From NCBI GenBank assembly GCA_016194585.1, contig JACQBG010000029.1:1-60856 (forward strand): a DNA stretch of 60,856 bases, written 5' to 3'. Shown one piece after another: positions 59,862 through 60,856 of this stretch. The notes beneath the pieces are model-generated. The model did not search any database. It was not told the DNA's origin and saw only the letters and a list, made by a program, of their open reading frames with translations. The stretch comes from Gemmatimonadota bacterium. Its GTDB lineage: Bacteria > Gemmatimonadota > Gemmatimonadetes > Gemmatimonadales > Gemmatimonadaceae. The stretch's first letter is position 1, and each line of letters starts with the position of its first letter. The position numbers and the translations under genes are program-made.

Positions 59862-59878
59862 CTAAGTCGTTGTCCCAC
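59862..59878 (+). promoter_or_regulatory. Shared motif upstream of sigma-54 promoter (copy 2)
   Basis: CTAAGTCGTTGTCCCAC matches copy 1 (48222) at 15 of 17 positions and sits 14 bp upstream of the first -24 element here. The base context GTTGT-CCC-ACAAC is a perfect dyad. It is a probable binding site for an activator. Confidence 0.5.
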
Positions 59879-59892
59879 AACAAAGATCCGCG

Positions 59893-59908
59893 CGGCACGA
59901 ACGCTGCA
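59893..59908 (+). promoter_or_regulatory. Upstream weak sigma-54 element of the flgB operon
   Basis: CGGCACGAACGCTGCA has GG and GC separated by 10 bases but lacks the first T and the TT before GC. It is the element aligned with the glycosyltransferase promoter in spacing and flanks. It may be a relic or a second start site 23 bp upstream of the strong one. Confidence 0.4.
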
Positions 59909-59915
59909 TAGGGAG

Positions 59916-59931
59916 TGGCACTGTGGTTGCA
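59916..59931 (+). promoter_or_regulatory. Sigma-54 promoter of the flgB-flgC operon
   Basis: TGGCACTGTGGTTGCA matches TGGCAC-N5-TTGCA perfectly. A start near 59942 leaves 23 bases before the flgB ATG, including AAGGA at 59954-59958. This is the best sigma-54 site in the window. Confidence 0.85.
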
Positions 59932-59964
59932 CGTGCGGTGCACAGGACCATCCCAAGGACTCCC

Positions 59965-60255
59965 ATGCCGATCGATCTCGTTGGCCGGACGACGATGGCG
60001 AACCAGCTGAAGGCGAGCCTCGACGTGAGCGTACAGCGCACGCGAGCGATCGCCGACCGTGTGGCGCAGGCCACCGCGCGTCAGCAGGGTTTCACGCTCC
60101 CCGACGTGGGAGCGGGCCCGGGCAGTCAGGAACAGGGACCGGTCGACGTCGAGACGGAGATGGTGAGCCTGGCCGACGAGCAGTTGCGGTTCGAGGCGAC
60201 GGCGAAGCTCCTCAAGGACACGTACGCCGGCATGCGCGACGCGCTCAAGGGCTGA
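59965..60255 (+). CDS. flgB: Flagellar basal-body rod protein FlgB (short)
   Basis: A 96-residue rod protein (family usually about 130). The conserved C-terminal helix motif VDVETEMVSLADEQLRFEAT is present; the N-terminal part MPIDLVGRTTMANQLKASLD replaces the usual longer helix, and the central region is short. ATG 59965 is favoured by AAGGA upstream; an earlier GTG at 59923 overlaps the promoter. It forms the proximal rod with FlgC and FliE, starting a basal-body operon. Confidence 0.8.
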   Translation: MPIDLVGRTTMANQLKASLDVSVQRTRAIADRVAQATARQQGFTLPDVGAGPGSQEQGPVDVETEMVSLADEQLRFEATAKLLKDTYAGMRDALKG

Positions 60256-60260
60256 TCCGG

Positions 60261-60800
60261 ATGCCGACCGATCCCACTCTGCCGACCGGCCTGTCGTCGC
60301 TCGTCCGCCCGATGTTCCGCACGCTGGGGATCGCGGCGAGCGGGCTCTCCGCGCAGCGCATGCGCATGGAGACGATCGCGACCAACATCGCCAACGCCGA
60401 GACGACGCACACCGATGGCGGCGGCCCGTACCGGCGCCGCGTGGTGCAGATGCAGGGCGTGTCGTCGCAGTTCGGCGAGGCGCTCGCGTCGGCGAACGGA
60501 ACGAGAACGGACGCGACCGCGGGCGGCGACCTCGCCACCGGCGAGGCGGCGGCCGCCGACCAGCAGGGCGAGATCGCCGGCGGCGTGAAGGTCACGGCGA
60601 TCACCGAGGATCCGAGCGAAGGGCCGCTCGTCTACGACCCGAGCCACCCCGACGCCAACGCGGACGGCTACGTCCGCTATCCGAACGTGAACGTCACGAC
60701 CGAGATGGTCGACCTGATGGACGCGCGCCGGCTGTACGAGGCGAACGCGACCGTCTTCCAAGCCACGAAGTCGATGCTGCGGCGCAGCATCGATCTGTGA
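60261..60800 (+). CDS. flgC: Flagellar basal-body rod protein FlgC
   Basis: A 179-residue rod protein. The typical N-terminal LGIAASGLSAQRMRMETIATN and YVRYPNVNVTTEMVDLMDARR C-terminal motifs are intact, with a central variable segment (ATAGGDLATGEAAAADQQG). Met at 60261 gives an extra 17 residues; Met 60312 (FRTLGIAASG) matches the family start better and may be the true one. It follows flgB after 5 bp. Confidence 0.92.
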   Translation: MPTDPTLPTGLSSLVRPMFRTLGIAASGLSAQRMRMETIATNIANAETTHTDGGGPYRRRVVQMQGVSSQFGEALASANGTRTDATAGGDLATGEAAAADQQGEIAGGVKVTAITEDPSEGPLVYDPSHPDANADGYVRYPNVNVTTEMVDLMDARRLYEANATVFQATKSMLRRSIDL

Positions 60801-60810
60801 GGAACGAGCG

Positions 60811-60856
60811 ATGAGCGTCACCGGAGTGAACAACGCGCTGCGCGACCTGCTCGCCA
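60811..60856 (+). CDS. Partial gene after flgC, probably fliE
   Basis: Only the first 15 codons (MSVTGVNNALRDLLA) are in the window, with a GAGGAA ribosome site 10 bp after the flgC stop. fliE normally follows flgB and flgC, so this is the best guess, but the visible residues do not prove it. Confidence 0.45.
   Translation, partial: MSVTGVNNALRDLLA

Noticed and set aside
1-60856. Mobile elements, prophage, CRISPR arrays, tRNA or rRNA genes
   Set aside because: No transposase, integrase, phage structural gene, spaced repeat array, tRNA cloverleaf or rRNA segment was recognised on either strand.

Overview
The window is a GC-rich (about 70 %) bacterial chromosome segment with a Gram-negative envelope: it encodes outer-membrane beta-barrels, a Wza-type export lipoprotein and a flagellum. 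The mix of genes (flagellar genes under sigma-54 and sigma-28 control with FlgM, CheZ and FliW; a DUF6526-type membrane protein; a small conserved protein otherwise typical of Bacteroidota; several glycan-enzyme fusions) fits Gemmatimonadota best. That is inference from gene content, not a database match. No rRNA, tRNA, CRISPR array, transposase or phage gene was seen, and no gene-free stretch exceeds 300 bp. Genes are packed into operons, mostly with ATGA, GTGA or TGATG stop/start overlaps.

Layout. (1) 0-12 kb, housekeeping and envelope: a truncated porin, a THUMP RNA methyltransferase, two GT-C-like membrane proteins, msrPQ, an MscS channel, a CDGSH iron-sulfur protein, PlsC, a class II aldolase/epimerase and an outer-membrane barrel. 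(2) 12-21.2 kb, minus strand: seven glycan genes (four with GT4 domains, two GT2, one methyltransferase), including an asparagine-synthase/GT4 fusion. They diverge from (3) an ABC polysaccharide exporter (Wzm/Wzt-like) at 21.3-23.4 kb. (4) 23.4-40.1 kb, minus strand: one exopolysaccharide operon reading from a priming phosphoglycosyltransferase through Wza, the Wzc-like tyrosine kinase, a polymerase/ligase-like protein, a deacetylase, sugar-nucleotide enzymes, glycosyltransferases and methyltransferases. (5) 40.1-43.9 kb: a divergent PilT-like protein whose catalytic motifs have decayed, a CpsB-type phosphatase, a TIGR01777 epimerase and an AlkA-like glycosylase. (6) 43.9-60.9 kb, flagellum and chemotaxis: response regulator, cheZ, cheY, flgM and two small unknowns on the minus strand; flgL, fliW, a large glycosyltransferase, an FkbM methyltransferase, fliC, fliD, fliS, a FliT-position gene, a sigma-54 activator, flgB, flgC and the first codons of a next gene on the plus strand; one glycosyltransferase reads against them.

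How they work together. Regions 2-4 form a large surface-polysaccharide factory that contains parts of both the Wza/Wzc and the ABC-transporter export routes. Region 6 carries readable promoters of a two-tier flagellar cascade: sigma-54 -24/-12 elements before flgL, before the glycosyltransferase gene and before flgB, and sigma-28 elements sharing CCGATAC before flgM, fliC and fliS. The NtrC-type activator at 58.2 kb is the obvious candidate to drive the sigma-54 set. The TPR-glycosyltransferase plus FkbM pair sits between fliW and fliC behind a sigma-54 promoter, so a role in flagellin glycosylation is the best reading. The most unusual items are the catalytically decayed PilT homologue, a promoter block of about 47 bp shared by the glycosyltransferase and flgB promoters, the 29-bp inverted repeat that contains one of those promoters, and the AsnB-GT4 fusion.
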